Source: Cryptomeria japonica (lineage: Eukaryota > Streptophyta > Pinopsida > Cupressales > Cupressaceae). Taken from it: a stretch of 64,000 bases of DNA. Made by a program: the position numbers and the translations under genes. The notes below the pieces were generated by a model. It made no database searches. It saw nothing but the letters and a program-made list of their open reading frames with translations, and was not told the origin of the DNA. Shown in pieces: positions 59,585-64,000 of the stretch (position 1 is its first letter; each line of letters opens with the position of its first letter). Location: contig NC_081415.1 of assembly GCF_030272615.1 (NCBI RefSeq), positions 418,586,757 to 418,650,756 on the forward strand, written 5' to 3'.

Positions 59585-62500
59585 TTACATGAATTTAAAA
59601 ATAGCTGCATTTGTAACCTTCAAGGATTGCAAGTACTCGTTCCATCCTCTCATAAAAAAATCTAATATATTAATCAGAGCACCGAACATATATGCATACA
59701 CTTCAACTCCTTTGAGATCAGATGGGACCCGTTTACCTAGTGCACTAACTACATCCCGCTGAGCTCCGAGCAAGGTGTCCATCCAGGGAGTAATCGGACT
59801 TCTCAGTTCTCCCACTCTGCTCAACATTTGCTCCATTTCTTTATTCAATCCCTTTATTTTGTCAGTAAAGTCCATTAGTTGGCTCCAAGGGAACTAGGAA
59901 AAATTGAATGAAGTGCAAAGGAATGACCTATGCTAGCAAGCTTCCCTTCCAAATCTTTAATTTGCTTATCAATGTCTGTAGTAAATTTAGGTAAAATTAG
60001 ACATGATTTAGATATTTTTTTTCCTTCACTTAATGCATCATCTGTACTCTTCACCATAGTCTTCAAAACTTCTCTATCATCTTCAATTGTCTTCAAATAT
60101 GTTTGAAGCCTTATCTCATTGAATTTATTGAAAACTTTTATGTCTATTGCTTTCTCTAATGATACAAAATCAGATTCAATTTTATTCAAGATATCCTTAA
60201 GCTTACCAGATGGGGAATCATTTGAAATCTGCTTAAGGTCAGGCAAATTTTTTTCCAAAAATGTAGTGGCCAAAGATATCACTTCCTGCTCTTCCAAAAT
60301 GGACTTGAGTAAGTCCTCATTGGCCTTGATCTGAGCAAGAGTGGCCAACTTTAATGCTTGAAGAAGGGATAGGTTGCTTAGATCTACTCGACCATGAGAA
60401 AGATCATCGTCGACTGTAATTTGCTTCCCCTTATCAGGCACAATAGATTTGATAATGATGGTTGGAGCTTTATTTGTTTGCTCTTCACCCTTTTCCTTCA
60501 CTGGATCTTCAATATTATCCTTTTCACCCTCTTGGTCATCATCTTTGGTCTTTCCCACTTCCCCTAACTCCTCTGCTATTATATCTATAGTAATCTCTAT
60601 CTTAGGAGGATCCTCAATAGCATCATTAGAGTTATCCACTGCTTGATTATCAATGACATCAACAGAAGGCTCTTCAAATGGATCAACAAATGATTTATCT
60701 TTCTATTCATTAGAAACATCTGCAGATACATTTGGGATAGATGGAGTATCTTTAGGCTCAGAAGCTACTACTTGGTCTTCTAGAACATATTTTTCATCTA
60801 CTCTGTGTTGAATCAAAAGCTGTCTCAAAATTGATTCAGTTTCTTTTACCACCTCATCTTTCTTTCCTATCATGAGCTTATTTACCCTCCTTTTTCTCCG
60901 GAACCTATCCTTAGCAAGTTTCAGTAACTAGGCGACTTCATCTCCAGAAATAACAGAAGATATATTTACAAGCACATATTCCTTTATTCTCTAATCCTCA
61001 AGTGAAGTTGTATGTCTTCATGCATACAAAATGTCATATAGGCTCTTGGGAATCATAGATGATAATTCTATTATCACCTTACTGAATTTATCCATATATT
61101 CTACAATTGCTTCTTCTATTGCCCGTTGGTCTTCATCCTCAAAATTCTCATAATATACAATTTTTTTTTTCAAATTACCATATTTCAAAATTTCATTAGT
61201 CAACTACTGCAAGGTCAATGGAGGCACAATCTCATATGGACTTTATATCTTACCAAATTTGAGAGATTCATCTATTTTGGATTTCTTCTTCTTGTCGGCT
61301 CTAACCTTTCTTGATGGCTCTGCTAGAGATTTAGGTTTCTTAGCAGAAGGAGCATCAACAGATGTAGGTTTCTGGACTACCCTTGCATAAGAAGCAGTCT
61401 TCTTAACTTGCCTCACCTCTTCATCTGATTTAGTTTCCTCTTTAGCTGCAGTATACTGCCTTGTAGACTTTTCTTTCTTCCTTTTCTCTGCTCCATCGAT
61501 AGATATTGCTGGTTTGGGCTTAGGTGGAGGTACCAATTTTTGTACACCGGAGGTAGGTGCAGATTTACTGTGCTTGGCTTGTATCTTCTCCAGAATGTTC
61601 TTCTCTCTTTCCTCCTGCATTGCTTCCCAGCTAATACCCATCTCCTCTACAACTTCCTCTACCTCCTTTCTTACTTTTCTCTTCCTATCGACATCAGTGA
61701 ACTTTTTATACAAATTGTGGTCATTTACCTTAAATGTTCCAATTCTTTCTTCCTTAAGGTCTATCGTCTTTCTCAATAGATGTTGAGCATATGCTTCAAG
61801 TGTAATAGAATCAACTTCATACCCCATGAGCATGATCCAAACTGTCCCCGACTCAACAACTTCCATATGGCATTGATCTTTATCAGCCATAAAACAAATT
61901 ATTTTCTCATACTTTTCTACTGTCTCCTTAGGAATTCTTTCTTAGGCTTTCATAGAGGCTTGAAAGGTCTTAAAATAGCCCCATAATGTATATTTTCTCA
62001 TTGTGGCGTCAACATTTCCCCACAAGCCTTCCTTAATTTGCATGGCCACTGGTTTATCATAAGCCCATTAGACTTTTCCTTTTATTCTAGGGATCTCATT
62101 CAAGAAGTAAAATGCCAAACAAATAAGAAGGGACCCAAACTTGAAAGTGTGTTTCTTGTCCTATTTAATCTTCTTCAAGTTACTTATCAATTCATTCAGG
62201 AGAACTGTGCACAGATCATACCTTTTATCTTCCTTGAGCATTTGATATGCTGAAAATATTACAGTACCAAAGACCGAGTTTTGCCTGCTTGATTGATAAA
62301 CTTGTAAGCTACCACCATCGAGGCAAATCTGACATCACTCTCCAAGATATCACCGATAGTCATTGCCTTGTTGCCAAATTTGGAACCAGTAGCGGATATC
62401 ACCATGTTATTCTATACTTTTCTTAGTCCAGGTACTTCACCGATTGCACTTAAACATGTAACTGCTTGAATGACCTTCTTTGTAATCTTATGCGGTCTAT

Positions 62501-62873
62501 CTAACTAGATGAATTCATCATGAACCCTGCTGAGAATATATTGGACCCATTTTGCTTCATCAAATACGAGAAAATGAACAAACTGCATGAAACCCTTTTT
62601 GTGAAGAATCTTATGTTTTGACTTCAAGTTTCCAAGGTTGTCCACCAAATGCTTGTTGTAGAGTGTAAACATGGCAGCATTTATGATTTCTTCAATGTCA
62701 CAATGAATGTATGCCCTCATATCCTCATTGTGAAGAACCCCATACGACACTGAGGAAAATGCTCCTTTCGAATCGTCTTCTATCGATTTGAAAGGATGTC
62801 TCTTGAAAACGGGCCTTGCCCTCTCAAAAATCTCAACCACTAGAGGAGTAGAAATACTGGACATGGATGCCAT
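59585..62873 (-). pseudogene. Element F: long ORF just before the 3' LTR, unknown
   Basis: About 1,100 codons on the minus strand, starting MASMSSISTPLVVEIFERAR at 62873 and broken by stops (near 62505 and 61240) and a few frameshifts. The N-terminal quarter is globular (MRAYIHCDIEEIINAAMF; KHKILHKKGFMQFVHF). The middle (61243-61890) has a Lys/Glu-rich stretch with PPPKPKPAISIDG and KKKKSKIDESL. The C-terminal third (59585-60639) is acidic, then helical with heptad-like Leu/Ile spacing (coiled coil). No signal peptide, membrane segment, RT or integrase motif seen. Its place is that of the env-like or extra ORFs of SIRE elements; function unknown. Confidence 0.6.
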
Positions 62874-63326
62874 TGTATTTAGGGTTTAAAATAGATAGCT
62901 CATTAAAAATGAATAAATACCTTTAATTCTTAACCGGGCACAAGAAATTGCTGGATGATCGCTCTAAACTTGATTTCACTGTCAAATCCCTTTTACACAG
63001 ATGATCTACTCTTTTCCCTCGATCACATTATGACGAATAAGCTTTCAAAATGCCTTTTTAACCTAATTTCTAGTTGTAATAAATGGTCAACCTTAAAGCT
63101 TCTAGTTACACTATTTGTCATCAATTCTTTCACCGGATGGCCAAATTGCTACAAAATCTTTTGGATATCAACTGCATGCTTGATCTGAATCTTCTGCAAC
63201 CTTCTAGAATCGGTTACAGATCTCCACAAGGGGTTTTTAAATATTTTCATGAAAAAATCCCCCTAAGGCCAAAAAGCCCTAGTTATTGGATGAGGTTTCA
63301 TCACTGGATTCAAGTGTGGATCCATT
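62874..63326 (-). other. Spacer between gag and the long ORF of element F
   Basis: About 450 bases with no continuous frame. Protease, integrase, RT and RNase H should be here in an autonomous copia element, and none is seen. Either pol was deleted or the family never had it. Confidence 0.55.
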
Positions 63327-64000
63327 CTACACATTTTGATCTTCTTTATTTACCCACATTTTCTTATGTTGATCTCCAATTTCATCAATCTTTGCTTTGC
63401 CTTTCTCATCATACTTGTTCTTATTCATTGGTGCATTCTTTCTTCTGTAATGCCTTGAAATATGACCTTGTTTGTTACATGCATGACATACAATATTCCT
63501 TTGCATAGGCCTAAAGTTCATTTGATTTTCTCTCATCCTGCATTGGTTAGATATATGTCCAAACATTCCACATGCAAAACATCTCTTATTCTAAAAATTG
63601 ATCATCATTCTGCACATATTTGACTTATGTCCAAAATTGTTGCATATGAAACACTAACCGGTAAAGGCAGGACCATTGCTCATATTATTCATCACCCCAT
63701 TATTCATCCTATTTTTGCATTGGTTTTCCATATGACCAAAGTTTTTGCAAGTAAAACATCTACCATTGAATTTATAGGCATTAGGCTATCTTACCAGAGG
63801 TTTCTTGCTCTATTGATGATTTGATTTTGCATTGCTCTGCCCAAAACCGAAGGATTATCCTTTCTCAAATCCAAGTTCTCTTGTATCTTTCCCATGTCTC
63901 TGACTATCCAGCATCTCATCCAACTGAGCTGAACTAGAATTGAAATTTTCCTTTTACTCAATAGTAGTAGTCAGCTCATCTCTCAGAATTATGATTCGTC
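63327..64000 (-). pseudogene. Element F gag with four tandem zinc knuckles
   Basis: The minus strand encodes CFTCKNFGHMENQC (63717-63758), CFICNNFGHKSNMC (63612-63653), CFACGMFGHISNQC (63540-63581) and CHACNKQGHISRHY (63447-63488). The first three are complete CX2CX4HX4C; the last has Tyr for the final Cys. Near the window edge LRDELTTTIE and SAQLDEML are likely the end of the gag core. Stops near 63596 and 63657 break the frame. A Lys-rich tail ends at 63327. Copia gag usually has one or two knuckles. It would package element RNA. The N-terminus lies outside the window. Confidence 0.75.

Overview
This window is nuclear DNA from a land plant. I found no host gene, RNA gene or CRISPR array. 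Everything recognisable is transposable-element sequence: RNase H-bearing LINEs, Ty1/copia elements with SIRE-type long LTRs, non-autonomous LTR elements, one large terminal-inverted-repeat element, solo LTRs and microsatellites. Almost every coding frame carries stops or frameshifts. Deep nesting of old, decayed elements is typical of very large plant genomes, and a gymnosperm is my best guess (inference only).

Layout. 1-107: tail of a SIRE-type LTR cut into a LINE. 108-4070: LINE ORF2 remnant (reverse transcriptase, zf-RVT, RNase H) followed by an extra ORF and a 3' UTR. 4260-4740 and about 26741-27327: two halves of one LINE ORF1. Between them lies a probable LTR (4745-5598 plus 26478-26740), and inside that a 21-kb array of a non-autonomous LTR element: LTR1-internal-LTR2-internal-LTR3-internal-LTR4 (5599-26477). 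Unit 1 carries a 5'-truncated minus-strand LINE (7041-11100). Unit 2 carries a 6.5-kb TIR element full of satellites (13317-19790). LTR4 carries two solo LTRs.

27328-56940 is a second nest. A minus-strand copia element (D) has its 3' LTR broken by copia element B (28348-34636). Copia element C (34660-42548, CATAA target duplication) sits at the end of B. D's integrase region is broken by element E (about 45612-50688), a non-autonomous LTR element encoding a G-patch plus zinc-knuckle protein. 50791-56568 is a decayed stretch I cannot identify, with a solo LTR inside. 56569-56940 is a gag-pre-integrase fragment, probably D's. 58182-64000 is the 3' part of minus-strand element F: gag with four tandem zinc knuckles, no pol, and a roughly 1,100-codon ORF just before the 3' LTR.

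Most worth a second look: the three-unit array whose outer LTRs group together and are flanked by a 7-bp direct repeat; the conserved overlapping hairpins in each unit's leader; the G-patch element E; element F's pol-less layout; the TIR element, whose empty site is preserved in two sister copies; and ORFs downstream of RNase H in both LINEs. Coordinates and alignments were made by eye, so boundaries marked 'about' can be off by tens of bases.
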